A DNA stretch of 64,000 nucleotides, taken from the NCBI RefSeq assembly GCF_026341125.1, contig NZ_JAPEOR010000002.1, positions 1,116,001 through 1,180,000 of the forward strand. The letters are read 5' to 3'. The position numbers were made by a program, and so were the translations under genes. The notes beneath the pieces were generated by a model. The model had not been told where the DNA came from. It did not search any database and worked only from the letters and a program-made list of their open reading frames with translations. Positions within the stretch are counted from its first letter, which is position 1, and every line of letters starts with the position of its first letter. The stretch comes from Streptomyces sp. NBC_01142. Lineage in GTDB: Bacteria; Actinomycetota; Actinomycetes; Streptomycetales; Streptomycetaceae. Shown here in pieces: positions 16,625 through 25,710 of this stretch.

Positions 16625-19600
16625 AGACGGCGACGGTACGCCCCGGGACGGTGAAGCTGCCCGAACTCCCTTCGTAGGAGGACTTCTTGGCAGTGGAGTC
16701 CGCGCCCGCGGCCTGGACGGGGTGCAGGGCGTACGACCGCCCCGCCAGCGGTTCGGCGCGCTGGGTCTGCGTCTTGGGTGTCGCGTTGAAGACCACCACC
16801 AGATCACCGAGGGCCATGGTGATCACGCCCGGCGTCTCGTCCTTTCCGGAGAGCGGGAAGGAGAGCCGGTCCTGGACCTGGTCCGCGGACGCCAGACCAA
16901 AGGCCTTCTCGGTGGTACGGATCGTCAGCAGATCCCGGTAGGCGGCCGAGGCACCATTGATCTGCGGGCAGCCGACCGTGAGCGCCGGTGCCGTCAGCAG
17001 CGGCTTGCCGAAGGGCCACTTGGGCTTGTTGTCGGCCGCCGGCGGGAGTCCGCGGCCGAAGCCGTTGCCGTCCCGGCAGTCCCAGTGGATCGCGTTGAAC
17101 CAGTCGCCGCTGTCGTACGAATTGCGGTCCAGCGACTTGGAGCGCAGCAGGTCCGTCCCCGCCTGGGAGAGCGCGGGCCCCTGCGAGAGCGCCGCGGTCG
17201 CCATCGCCAGCACCTGCATCCGCGCCCGGTCGGCCGGTGAGGTGGCCTGCGGGAGCTTGAAGGCGAGGGCGTCGTACAAGGACTCGTTGTCGTGGGCGTC
17301 CGCGTAGGCGAGGGCGTCGCCGGGGGCGGCCGCGTAACCGGCGGGAGCACCGTTGTAGTCGACCTCGGAGCCCTTGACGCTGCGGCCGGAGCTGTCGGTG
17401 AAGGAGTAGCCGGCGAGATTGCCCGACAGACCCACCTTGATCAGGTCCTGGTAGTGCAGCAGCCGGGCCCTCTGCTGGGCCTCGGTGCCGTTCGCCGCGG
17501 AGGAGTTGGGGTCGGTGAACAGGCCGGAGGCGAAGCCCTGCACGCCCGGGTCCTCGTCGAAGGGGCCGCCGCCGCGCACCGCGTCCCGGGCCCGGTCGGA
17601 GAAGGTCGGGATCCCCGTACCTGCCATGTTCTTCTGGGTGGCCTGGACGAAGCGGGCGTCGTCGGCGATCTCTCCGAAGTTCCAGCCCTCCCCGTAGAGG
17701 ATGATCTTCTTCCCGTCCACGCCGTCCTTCGCGACGGTCAGCGCGTCGAGCGCCTTGCGGACGGCCAGGATGTTGGCCTTCGGATGGTGACCCATCAGGT
17801 CGAAGCGGAAGCCGTCGACCTTGTACTCCTTTGCCCAGGTGACGACCGAGTCGACGACGAGCTTGCCCATCATGGCGTTCTCGGGCGCGGTGTTCGCGCA
17901 GCAGGTGGAGGTGGCGACGGTTCCGTCGGCGAGCAGCCGCTGGTAGTAGCCGGGGACGATCTTGTCCAGGACGGACTTGTCCGCCTGTCCGCTCGCCACG
18001 GTGTGGTTGTAGACGACGTCCATGACGGTGCGCAGGCCGGCGGCGTTCAGGCCCTGGACCATGCGACGGAACTCGACCGTGCGCCTGGTGCCCTCGGGGT
18101 CGCTCGCGTACGAGCCCTCGGGGACGGTGTAGTGCAGCGGGTCGTAGCCCCAGTTGTACGCGTCCTTCGCGGCGGCCTTGGCGATGCACGCCTGCTGCTC
18201 GTCAGAGTCGGGGGCGTACACCTTCAGGTCGCAGGCAGGTGTGGCCTGGCCGGACTTCTTCTCCGGGATGGTGCCGATGTCGAAGGCGGGCAGGAGATGG
18301 ACGTAGGAGGTGCCGGAGGCGGACAGCGCGCGCAGGTGCTTCATGCCCTGCGAGTCGCGGTCGGTGAACGCCAGGTACTGGCCCGGGTGTTTCGCCGTGC
18401 GGTCCGCGACCGAGAAGTCACGGATGTGCAGCTCCTGGATCTGCGCGTTCCGCAGCGGCGTCGCGGCCGGCTTCTTCAGCCCCGCCCAGCCCGCCGGGGC
18501 GAGCTTCGGGTCGGCGAGGTCGACGACGAGGCTGCGGGCCGAGTCGGTGGTCAGGGCGGTGGAGTAGGGGTCGGTGACCTTGTTGGTGACGAGTCGCTGG
18601 ACGCTGGGCGCCCAGACCTTCACCGCGTACCGGTACTGCTTTCCGGCCCAGGACTGCTTGCCGGTGACCGACCAGACGCCGCTCCTGCCGTCCCGCTTCA
18701 TCGGGACGGTCTTCCCGTCGAGTTCGAGGGCCACGTGCTGTGCGGTGGGGGCCCAGAGGGAGAGGGTGGGGCCGCCCCGGGAGAAGACCGGGAAGACCGG
18801 CCCCAGCTTCGCCCCGGTCGCGTCGTACAGGTCGTCGAGGACACCCGGGATCTGCACGCCGGTGGCGGCGAGCAGCGCGCCGTTGGCGGCGCGCTGGGTG
18901 GCGATCAGCTGGCCACGCAGGGACTGGCGCACCCGGTCGCGGTCGCGTGCGTCGACGGTGAAGGCCGGATAGTCCTTGAGGTGCGGGTGCGTGGCCTTCT
19001 GGGCGTCGGTCAGGGCTGAGGGCGTGAGGCGCAGCCAGCGCCCCTCGTCGCTCAGGGCTCCGCCGACGACGGAGATGCCGCCGTCCGGCGCGTACACCAG
19101 CTGCTGGCTGGTCGCGTCGGTCGCCTTCACCTTCCAGACGACGGTGTCCCGGTCGATCCACTGGGCCTCGGCCTTGGCCAGGTCGAGCGAGGGCGCGCCG
19201 CCGGTCTGGGGCAGCAGATACTCAGGCTGCCCGGCCAGCAGCCAGACCTCGTTCGTATACGTCGCGAGGTCCAGGGACCGGTCGTTGGGCAGGTCCTTCT
19301 CGTCGCCCTTGTGGAGGATGTAACTGAGCGAGGTGGCACCCGCGGCGAGCGGCACCTCGAAGGTCGCTCCGTACGCGTCCTTCTTCACCGGCATCAGCGG
19401 CTTGGACCAGTCGGTCGGGTCCTTGGCCCCGGTCCAGGTGTGCAGACCCCAGCCGTCGTAGTTGCCGTCGGGCCGGTGGTAGTGGAGCACGGCCTTGGTC
19501 TTGTCCTGCGGCGGGTAGGCGCCGTCGGGCGCGGTGTCCGACTGGCCGTCCTTGCCCTGCGCGATCCAGACCTCGCCGGTGCGGCCCAGATCGACGGTGC

Positions 19601-21929
19601 GCTGCGGGCCGTCCGCCGTGCCGTTCTTCTCCACCGTGTACGGGAGGGTCGCGGCGTCCTCGGCGAGCTTGACCCAGGCGAAGGCGCCGTACGCGTCACG
19701 GCCGGTGAAGGCCGCGGTGCCGTCCCCGGTCTTCAGTTCCACGCCGTCGTAGTCGCCGTCGGGACGCTGGTAGTGGACGACCGCGTAGTCGCGCTCGACC
19801 GCCACCGGCTTCTCGGGCGGCGGAGCCTGCCCGGCGGTCGTCGCCGCCCGGTCACTGGCGGTCCGTCCCGCGCTGTCCACCACAACTGCCTTGTAACGCA
19901 AGGGCGTTCCCGCCGCCACCTTCGCATCGAGATACTGGGTGACCTTGTACGGGGCGTGGTCGGCAGAGCCGAGAGTGCGCCACTTGCCGTTGCCCGTCTG
20001 GGCGGCGAAGACCACGCGGTTGAGCTGTCCTCCGTCGGTGTCCGCCGTGATCTCGACGGTGCCGGTGGCACCCGCGGCCGGGGCCTTGAGGGTGATCGAC
20101 GGCTTCGCGGCGGGCTTGGCCAGGGGCTTCGCGGCCTGGAGGACCACCGAGGAGAGCGCGGGCACGGTGACCTCGATCCTGCCGTCGGTGGCGTGCACCG
20201 CGCCCGAACCGCCGTAGAGCGTACGGAAGTCGGTGGCATCCGCCGGGAGGGTCACGGTCCTGGGCGCGGTGCCGTTGTTGGCGGCGACGACGTACTCGGT
20301 ACGCGTCCTGGTGTCCGTGCGGGAGAAGGCGTACACGGAGTCCGCCGCGTACCGCTGCCGCTGCACGCCGTCGCGCAGCGCCGGGTGGTCCTTGGTGAGC
20401 TTCGACAGCGCGGCGATCGAACGGTAGACAGGGTGCCCGGTGTCGTACGCGTCGGAGGCGTGCGTACGGTCCGTGCCCAGCTGGTCGTCGTCCAGATAGT
20501 CGGCGGTCCTGGAGGCGAAGAGGCTCTGGCGGGCGTCCTTGTCGCCGCCCGCGCCGGTGAAGCCCTGCTCGTCGCCGTAGTAGATCACCGGGTTGCCGCG
20601 GGACAGGAACATCAGCTCGTTGGCAAGTCGTGCGCGCTTCAGCAGCTCGGCGTCGTCGGCCTTCGGGTTGTCCTGCTTGAGGAAGGTGCCGATGCGGCCC
20701 ATGTCGTGGTTGCCGAGGAAGCTCACCTGCTCATAGGCGTTGGCCTTGTCGGTGGTGTAGCGGTAGTCGTCGGCGAACACCTTGGCGAGCCTGTCGGCCG
20801 GGGCGCCCTGGGAGGCGTAGGCGCGGGCCGCGTCCTGGAGGGGGAAGTCGAGCGTGGAGTCCAGCCGGCCGCGCGTGACATACGGCGAGGTGATCGCCGT
20901 GTCCGCCGAGAAGACCTCGCCGAACATGAAGAAGTCGTCGCGGCCGCGCTCGGCCGCGTAGGCGTCCAGGGCGGTCGCCCACTGGGTCCAGAAGTCCATG
21001 TCGACGTGCTTGACGGTGTCGATGCGGAAGCCGTCGATGTCGAAGTCGCGGACCCACTTCTCGTAGATCTTCTCCATGCCCGTGACGACCTCGGGGCGCT
21101 CGGTCCACAGGTCGTCGAGGCCGGAGAAGTCCCCGTACTCCGAGCTCTCGCCCGCGAAGGTCGAGTCACCGCGGTTGTGGTACATGGTCGGGTCGTTGAG
21201 CCAGGCGGGAACCTTCCGGCCGGTGGCCTCGGGGGTGTACGGGAAGGAGTCGGCGTCGACCTTGCCGGCCCCCGCCCGGTCGTCAAAGGGGCGGCCGCTG
21301 CTGTCGAGGAAGGGGTAGGCGCCCTTGGGGCGGTAGCCGTACTTCTTCTCCGCGTAGTCGACGGTGTCGGCGGTGTGGTTGGTGATGACGTCGAAGAAGA
21401 CCTTCATGCCCTTGCCATGGGCCTTGTCGATCAGCTTCTCGAGGTCGGCATTGGTCCCGAAGTGGGGGTCGACCTGGGTGAAGTCGGTGATCCAGTAGCC
21501 GTGGTAGGCGGCCGAGGCGTCCTTGCCGGTGCCCTGGACGGGCCGGTTCTTGAAGATCGGGGCGAGCCAGATGGCGGTGGTGCCGAGGCCCTTGATGTAG
21601 TCGAGCTTCTGGGTGAGCCCCTTGAGGTCCCCGCCCTGGTAGAAGCCCTTGTCGGTGGGGTCGTAGCCGGTCTCGAGGCGTGAACCGGCAAGGCCGCCGC
21701 GGTCGTTGGCGCGGTCGCCGTTGGCGAACCGGTCGGGCAGAACGAAGTAGAACTGCTCCCGGGTCAGATCGTGCCGCGCGGGCTGGCGCGCGAGCGCGCT
21801 GTCGGACGGGGGCGGCGGGGGCGACGTCGCCCCGGCGGGCACGCCGGGTATGAGCGCCGCGCAGAGGGCGCCCACGACGACGGCGGCGGCGGCGGCGACG
21901 CGTCTGCGGGGCGGGGAGGTACTGGTCAC
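16611..21929 (-). CDS. pulA: Secreted bifunctional alpha-amylase/pullulanase (GH13-CBM41-GH13)
   Basis: A 1772-residue exported enzyme. After a signal peptide (RRRVAAAAAVVVGALCAALI, cleavage near AGA) comes a GH13 amylase domain (about 40-520) with DGFRIDTVKHVD (nucleophile Asp), MFGEVF (acid Glu) and SFLGNHD. A beta domain follows, then two tandem CBM41/PUD starch-binding modules opening with VVHYQRPDGDYDG and VLHYHRPDGNYDG. A pullulanase half follows with the diagnostic YNWGYDPLHYTVPEG, VDGFRFDLMGHH, GEGWNFGE and YADAHDN, then a C-terminal beta domain. GTG 21929 is preferred over an ATG 18 nt upstream because GAAGGAG lies 8 nt before it. It debranches and hydrolyses starch outside the cell, feeding the malEFG importer encoded nearby. 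The symbol follows usual Streptomyces practice. Confidence 0.92.
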   Translation of the reverse strand: MTSTSPPRRRVAAAAAVVVGALCAALIPGVPAGATSPPPPPSDSALARQPARHDLTREQFYFVLPDRFANGDRANDRGGLAGSRLETGYDPTDKGFYQGGDLKGLTQKLDYIKGLGTTAIWLAPIFKNRPVQGTGKDASAAYHGYWITDFTQVDPHFGTNADLEKLIDKAHGKGMKVFFDVITNHTADTVDYAEKKYGYRPKGAYPFLDSSGRPFDDRAGAGKVDADSFPYTPEATGRKVPAWLNDPTMYHNRGDSTFAGESSEYGDFSGLDDLWTERPEVVTGMEKIYEKWVRDFDIDGFRIDTVKHVDMDFWTQWATALDAYAAERGRDDFFMFGEVFSADTAITSPYVTRGRLDSTLDFPLQDAARAYASQGAPADRLAKVFADDYRYTTDKANAYEQVSFLGNHDMGRIGTFLKQDNPKADDAELLKRARLANELMFLSRGNPVIYYGDEQGFTGAGGDKDARQSLFASRTADYLDDDQLGTDRTHASDAYDTGHPVYRSIAALSKLTKDHPALRDGVQRQRYAADSVYAFSRTDTRTRTEYVVAANNGTAPRTVTLPADATDFRTLYGGSGAVHATDGRIEVTVPALSSVVLQAAKPLAKPAAKPSITLKAPAAGATGTVEITADTDGGQLNRVVFAAQTGNGKWRTLGSADHAPYKVTQYLDAKVAAGTPLRYKAVVVDSAGRTASDRAATTAGQAPPPEKPVAVERDYAVVHYQRPDGDYDGVELKTGDGTAAFTGRDAYGAFAWVKLAEDAATLPYTVEKNGTADGPQRTVDLGRTGEVWIAQGKDGQSDTAPDGAYPPQDKTKAVLHYHRPDGNYDGWGLHTWTGAKDPTDWSKPLMPVKKDAYGATFEVPLAAGATSLSYILHKGDEKDLPNDRSLDLATYTNEVWLLAGQPEYLLPQTGGAPSLDLAKAEAQWIDRDTVVWKVKATDATSQQLVYAPDGGISVVGGALSDEGRWLRLTPSALTDAQKATHPHLKDYPAFTVDARDRDRVRQSLRGQLIATQRAANGALLAATGVQIPGVLDDLYDATGAKLGPVFPVFSRGGPTLSLWAPTAQHVALELDGKTVPMKRDGRSGVWSVTGKQSWAGKQYRYAVKVWAPSVQRLVTNKVTDPYSTALTTDSARSLVVDLADPKLAPAGWAGLKKPAATPLRNAQIQELHIRDFSVADRTAKHPGQYLAFTDRDSQGMKHLRALSASGTSYVHLLPAFDIGTIPEKKSGQATPACDLKVYAPDSDEQQACIAKAAAKDAYNWGYDPLHYTVPEGSYASDPEGTRRTVEFRRMVQGLNAAGLRTVMDVVYNHTVASGQADKSVLDKIVPGYYQRLLADGTVATSTCCANTAPENAMMGKLVVDSVVTWAKEYKVDGFRFDLMGHHPKANILAVRKALDALTVAKDGVDGKKIILYGEGWNFGEIADDARFVQATQKNMAGTGIPTFSDRARDAVRGGGPFDEDPGVQGFASGLFTDPNSSAANGTEAQQRARLLHYQDLIKVGLSGNLAGYSFTDSSGRSVKGSEVDYNGAPAGYAAAPGDALAYADAHDNESLYDALAFKLPQATSPADRARMQVLAMATAALSQGPALSQAGTDLLRSKSLDRNSYDSGDWFNAIHWDCRDGNGFGRGLPPAADNKPKWPFGKPLLTAPALTVGCPQINGASAAYRDLLTIRTTEKAFGLASADQVQDRLSFPLSGKDETPGVITMALGDLVVVFNATPKTQTQRAEPLAGRSYALHPVQAAGADSTAKKSSYEGSSGSFTVPGRTVAVFKRG

Positions 21930-22114
21930 CAGTGGTAACTCCTTCATTGAGTGCGGGGCGCCTGCGGCGCGGTCCCGGTTTCGGTACGGGTCGCCTGCGG
22001 CGCGGGTTCTTGTGCTGGTGCGGGTCGCCTGCGGCGCGGGTTCTTGTCTGGTGCGGGTCGCCTGCGGGCACGTGGCCCGTGGTGCGGGGTCCTGTTTGGT
22101 GCGGGTCCGTGTGG

Positions 22115-22271
22115 CTCGGGCCTGTGGTGCGGGGTCCTGCTTTAGTGCGGGTTCCGGGGCCCCTCCGGGCTCGACTCCTCGGGGTCGGCGGCATACAGGG
22201 TCCCGTTTTCGTGGGCCGGGCCTTGCCGCCAATCCCCTGCGGGGACGACCCTGCACGGCCCCTCCCCAGCG
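22115..22271. repeat. 157-bp direct repeat, copy 1
   Basis: Starts CTCGGGCCTGTGGTGCGGGG and ends CCTCCCCAGCG. It matches copy 2 at 22318-22474 base for base except for roughly a dozen substitutions, with no length change. Confidence 0.85.
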
Positions 22272-22317
22272 CAACGCCACACAGGGGCGGGCCCTGCCTG
22301 AGTGCGGGTGCGGGTGA

Positions 22318-22474
22318 CTCGGGCCTGTGGTGCGGGGTCCTGCTTTGGTGCGGGTTCCGGGGCCCCTCCGGGCTCGACTCCTCGGGGTCGGCGGCATACA
22401 GGGTCTTGTTGAGGTGGGCCAGGTCCTGCCGCCAATCCCCTGCGGGGACGACCCTGCACGGCTCCTCCCCAGCG
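22318..22474. repeat. 157-bp direct repeat, copy 2
   Basis: Second copy, offset exactly 203 bp from copy 1. Differences are clustered (for example around 22401-22425). Both copies contain the internal self-complementary piece CCGGGGCCCCTCCGG. Confidence 0.85.
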
Positions 22475-22538
22475 GGACGGGGCGGGCGTGGCCCCGCCCC
22501 GTCCCGTCCTGGCCGAGCCGGACCCGGCAGCCCCCGGG

Positions 22539-23960
22539 TCAGGGGCGGAACGCGCCCGCCGCGACCGGGCCCCCGCCGCAGGTGCGGGCGTTCGCATGCA
22601 GCGCCACGGCCGTGTTGGATCCCAGCGTCGCCGTGAACCGGCCCGAGCCGTCCACCGTGACGCCGTTGCCGCTCTGTACGTCGCAGTACTCTCCCGCGGG
22701 CAGCGACGTCTGGAACGTCCTGCTCAGCGAGGACCCCTCATGGTTGATGGCCACGTACGCCTTGGTACCGCGCCCGAAGGCGATCTGGTCGCCCCCGTTG
22801 TCCCACCAGTTCACGACGCCCTGACCGCGCGCCGTGTTCCGGAAGGCCACCATCGAGGAGATCTCGCGCCAGGCGTGCTGGCACTTCCACCCGTCGCTGT
22901 AGCACGCGTTCACCGTCCCGCCGCCCGGCGGCCCCGCGTCCTTGTCGGACCACTCGTAGCCGGAGTGGACATCCGGGGAGCCGTACGGCCAGGCCAGCAT
23001 GAAGACGTTGGCGAGCGTGTAGTTCGCCCCGTCCTTGTAGCTGAGGGTGTCGCCGCCGCGCTCGGTGTCGTGGTTGTCCACGAAGACGGCCGACTTGCCG
23101 GACTCCATGTATCCCCACCCCTCGCCGTAGTTCTTCAGGTAAGCGAGGTTCTCGTTGTGGAAGACGCGCTTGAGATCGCGGGCGTACCGGAATTCCTGTA
23201 CGTCGCCGGTGCCCAGGTACTCGCTCGGTGAGACCGCCTCGCCCGCGCCGTGGATCGCCTCCTGCTTCCAGTAGACGTTCGGGTTGCTCAGCCGGCTCTT
23301 GATGCTGGCGAGGTCGCCGGCGGGCATGTGCTTGGCGGCGTCGATGCGGAAGCCGTCGACACCGAGCGAGAGAAGATCGTTGAGGTATGCGGCTATGCGA
23401 CCGCGTACGTACTCCTCGCCGGTGTCGAGATCGGCGAGCCCGACCAGCTCGCAGTTCTGGACGTTGGCCCGGTCGCCGTAGTTGTTGCCGATCTGCGAGC
23501 GGCAGTCGTCCATGTCGGCGCCGGAGTAGGTGCCGGGGTAGGTGTACTTCTCGTACGACGAGCCGCCCGTGCCGGTGCCGGACGCGGATGCCATGTGATT
23601 TATGACACTGTCGGCGACGACCTTGACGCCCGCGGCGTGGCAGGTGCTCACCATGCCGGCGAACGCGGCACGGTCGCCGAGACGGCCGGCGATCTTGTAG
23701 CTGACGGGCTGGTACGAGGTCCACCACTGGTCGCCCCGGACATGCTCCTGCGGCGGCGAAACCTGGACATATCCATAGCCCGCCGGTCCGAGCTGGTCGG
23801 TGCACGCCTTGGCCACCGAGTCGAAGCGCCACTCGAAGAGAACGGCGGTGACGTCCTTGCCTCCGGGCGGCGCCGCCCGAGCGGCGCCGGGTGGGGCGAT
23901 CACTGCGACCGCCGCGCCCGCCACGAGGGCGAGCGCGGCAGCCAGAGGTCTGCTGGCCAT
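22539..23960 (-). CDS. Secreted alpha-amylase (GH13_32 type)
   Basis: A 473-residue exported amylase, similar in size to the classical Streptomyces enzymes without a starch-binding domain. It has a signal peptide ([20 protein letters not shown], cleavage near ARA-APP), then [19 protein letters not shown] and [13 protein letters not shown] as in animal-like amylases. Catalytic motifs are [25 protein letters not shown] (nucleophile Asp), a candidate acid Glu in WKQEAIHG and [12 protein letters not shown]-terminal beta domain ends the protein. Disulfide-type cysteines occur throughout. AGGAGA precedes ATG 23960. It is divergent from malE across an operator-rich region, so both are probably repressed by MalR and induced by maltodextrins. 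Confidence 0.92.
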   Translation of the reverse strand: MASRPLAAALALVAGAAVAVIAPPGAARAAPPGGKDVTAVLFEWRFDSVAKACTDQLGPAGYGYVQVSPPQEHVRGDQWWTSYQPVSYKIAGRLGDRAAFAGMVSTCHAAGVKVVADSVINHMASASGTGTGGSSYEKYTYPGTYSGADMDDCRSQIGNNYGDRANVQNCELVGLADLDTGEEYVRGRIAAYLNDLLSLGVDGFRIDAAKHMPAGDLASIKSRLSNPNVYWKQEAIHGAGEAVSPSEYLGTGDVQEFRYARDLKRVFHNENLAYLKNYGEGWGYMESGKSAVFVDNHDTERGGDTLSYKDGANYTLANVFMLAWPYGSPDVHSGYEWSDKDAGPPGGGTVNACYSDGWKCQHAWREISSMVAFRNTARGQGVVNWWDNGGDQIAFGRGTKAYVAINHEGSSLSRTFQTSLPAGEYCDVQSGNGVTVDGSGRFTATLGSNTAVALHANARTCGGGPVAAGAFRP

Positions 23961-24070
23961 GTTTTCTCCTGCACGTGGGGAAGGTGCGGGGGCGGGTGAC
24001 AGAGCAGCCTCGTAAGACAACGCGCCTTGCCCGAAAGGCTCTTGAAGTGTCCTGAAAAGTTCTTGCGGCT

Positions 24071-24081
24071 CTTGCAGCAAG
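24071..24081. promoter_or_regulatory. Putative MalR operator, amylase side
   Basis: CTTGCAGCAAG is a palindrome apart from its central base and matches the inverted CTTGC/GCAAG element associated with glucose/maltose control of Streptomyces amylase genes. It lies 110 bp upstream of the amylase ATG. Confidence 0.55.
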
Positions 24082-24183
24082 CGATTGACGCATACTGCGC
24101 AGCAGACCGTAGGAGCCCTGCCCTCCGCGGTCAAGCCCCAGGACACGAGGAGGTCACAACCTGGAAATCTTGCCGTTTTCTTT

Positions 24184-24211
24184 CTGCAAGGTCTTTCGCA
24201 AGGTCTTGCAG
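24184..24211. promoter_or_regulatory. Putative MalR operator pair, malE side
   Basis: CTGCAAG (24184-24190) and CTTGCAG (24205-24211) are perfect inverted arms, and GCAAGGTCTT occurs twice as a direct repeat inside (24186 and 24198). The cluster sits about 73-100 bp before the malE ATG. Confidence 0.55.
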
Positions 24212-24283
24212 GACTGTTAGCTTCACGCCGCAGCAGCCCGGCCCGAGGACAGGTCAGGGCCTGACCTCAACGAGGAGATCAAG

Positions 24284-25582
24284 ATGCGCAAGGGCATATC
24301 GGTCGCCGCGGTCGTCGGCGTACTGGCTCTTACCGCCAGCGCGTGCGGGGGCAGCGACGGCGCCACCGACAGCAGCGGCAAGAAGGCCGCGGAGGACCCG
24401 AAGAGTGTGACCGGGTCCATCACGTGGTGGGACACCTCCAACGAGGCCGAGGGCCCGACGTACGACAAGCTGGTCAAGGACTTCCAGGCGGAGTACCCGA
24501 AGATCAAGGTGACGCGTACGTCGGTCTCCTTCGACCAGGCGGAGCAGAAGTTCAAGACGGCGGCCCAGAACGGCAAGGGCGCGCCGGATGTCATCCGTAC
24601 CGATGTCGGCTGGTCGGCCGGGTTCGCCAACCTCGGCTACCTCCAGCCGCTGGACAACACCCCTGCGCTCGACAATGTCGAGGACTTCCTCCCCGGTCCG
24701 CTCTCCACCGCCAAGTGGAAGAACGAGACGGTCGGCGTCCCCCAGGTCACCGACACCCTGGGTCTCCTCTACAACAAGGAGATCTTCAAGAAGGCCGGCA
24801 TCGCCAAGCCGCCGGCCACGTGGGACGAGTTCATCGCCACCGCCAAGACGATCAAGGAGAAGACGGGGATCACGGGCACTCAGCTCAACCCCGAGGGCTA
24901 CTTCTCCCTGCCGTTCCTGTACGGCGAGGGCGGCGACATGCTCGACGTCGAGGGCAAGAAGATCACCGTCAACTCCCCCGAGGCCGTCAAGGCCATGGAG
25001 ACGGCGCTGAAGCTGTCCAAGTCCGACGTCGCCCTCAAGCCCGCCACCACCGACGGATACGTCGCGGCCCAGACGTCCTTCAAGGACGGCAAGATCGCCA
25101 TGGTCGTCAACGGCCCCTGGTCGGTCTCCGACGACTACAGCGGCAAGGCCTTCAAGGACAAGAACAACCTGGGCATCGCCAACATCCCGACCGGCTCCTC
25201 CGGCAAGGCGGGGGCCCCCATCGGCGGTCACAACTACTCGGTCTACCGCGGCTCCAAGAACAAGGACGCCTCGTACCTCTTCGTGAAGTTCATGTCTTCC
25301 GCCAAGAGCCAGGAGTTCACGGCCAAGGAGATCAACACCCTGCCGACCCGGAAGTCCGCCTACACCTCCGCGGTCACCGCGGACCCGGCGAAGAAGGCCT
25401 TCCAGGACGCGCTGTCCGTGTCCAGGTCCCGTCCGATGATCCCCGGCGTCGGTGACCTCTTCGTCGCCTACGACCAGCACTACGTGAAGATCCTGCGCGG
25501 TGACGTCTCGGCCAAGGAGGGCCTGGACGCGCTGGCCGAGGAGTGGAACACCAAGCTCCTGAAGGACTACAAGATCGGCTGA
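24284..25582 (+). CDS. malE: Maltose/maltodextrin ABC transporter substrate-binding lipoprotein
   Basis: A 432-residue lipoprotein: a signal with lipobox LTASAC (Cys21), a Gly/Asp/Ser linker, then an extracellular solute-binding protein family 1 fold starting GSITWWDTSNEAEGPTYDKL. APDVIRTDVGWSAGFA and TDTLGLLYNKEIFKKAGI are conserved in maltose/maltodextrin binders. GAGGAGATC precedes ATG 24284. It is first in malE-malF-malG-aglA, downstream of MalR-type operators. No mal ATPase gene is present; in Streptomyces the ATPase is supplied in trans by MsiK (known for the group). A large hairpin follows the stop. Confidence 0.92.
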   Translation: MRKGISVAAVVGVLALTASACGGSDGATDSSGKKAAEDPKSVTGSITWWDTSNEAEGPTYDKLVKDFQAEYPKIKVTRTSVSFDQAEQKFKTAAQNGKGAPDVIRTDVGWSAGFANLGYLQPLDNTPALDNVEDFLPGPLSTAKWKNETVGVPQVTDTLGLLYNKEIFKKAGIAKPPATWDEFIATAKTIKEKTGITGTQLNPEGYFSLPFLYGEGGDMLDVEGKKITVNSPEAVKAMETALKLSKSDVALKPATTDGYVAAQTSFKDGKIAMVVNGPWSVSDDYSGKAFKDKNNLGIANIPTGSSGKAGAPIGGHNYSVYRGSKNKDASYLFVKFMSSAKSQEFTAKEINTLPTRKSAYTSAVTADPAKKAFQDALSVSRSRPMIPGVGDLFVAYDQHYVKILRGDVSAKEGLDALAEEWNTKLLKDYKIG

Positions 25583-25596
25583 CGCCGGCCCAGTCT

Positions 25597-25670
25597 CCGG
25601 CTCGGCCGGCCGGGGGATCTGTCCCCGCTTCGCGTGGGGCAGACCCCACGCGCCCGGCCGGCCGAGCCGG
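25597..25670 (+). terminator. Long intercistronic hairpin between malE and malF
   Basis: Perfect 18-bp arms (25597-25614 and 25653-25670, core CGGCTCGGCCGGCCGGG) enclose a second perfect 9-bp stem (CGCGTGGGG 25631-25639, CCCCACGCG 25644-25652). It fits an attenuator or mRNA-stabilising structure that makes the binding protein in excess over the permeases. Confidence 0.8.
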
Positions 25671-25710
25671 TCTCCTTCACCTTCACGTTCACGCCGCCGT
25701 ACGGAGAGAG

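Larger units (their letters stand above)
21930..22538. other. 609-bp repeat-rich intergenic region upstream of the pullulanase gene
   Basis: No supported gene. An open frame runs through this region into the pullulanase frame, but it encodes repeated Arg/Pro/Gly-rich sequence and lacks a start signal. It holds short direct repeats (GGGTCGCCTGCGGCGCGGG, near 21999 and 22023) and a 157-bp direct repeat pair. The pullulanase promoter is expected here but no clear -10/-35 pair was identified; a CTTGCA-type MalR site was not found. Confidence 0.6.
23961..24283. promoter_or_regulatory. Divergent amylase/malE regulatory region
   Basis: This 323-bp region carries no gene and holds several CTTGC/GCAAG elements of the type known as MalR (Reg1) sites in Streptomyces amylase and malE promoters. 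Examples are CTTGCAGCAAG at 24071-24081, CTTGCG at 24062, and the paired set listed separately at 24184-24211. TTGACG at 24085 is a candidate -35. Exact promoters cannot be fixed by eye. Confidence 0.6.

Noticed and set aside
19311..21683. 790-codon plus-strand frame inside the pullulanase gene
   Set aside because: Antisense shadow of a high-GC gene; no start signal or recognisable domain, while the minus strand encodes complete GH13 and CBM41 motifs.
21930..22397. Extension of the pullulanase frame through the upstream repeats
   Set aside because: The extra 156 codons are repeated Arg/Pro-rich sequence, and the signal peptide and ribosome binding site place the start at 21929.
23961..24146. 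N-terminal extension of the alpha-amylase frame
   Set aside because: It crosses the operator region and would bury the signal peptide; AGGAGA and the signal sequence support ATG 23960.
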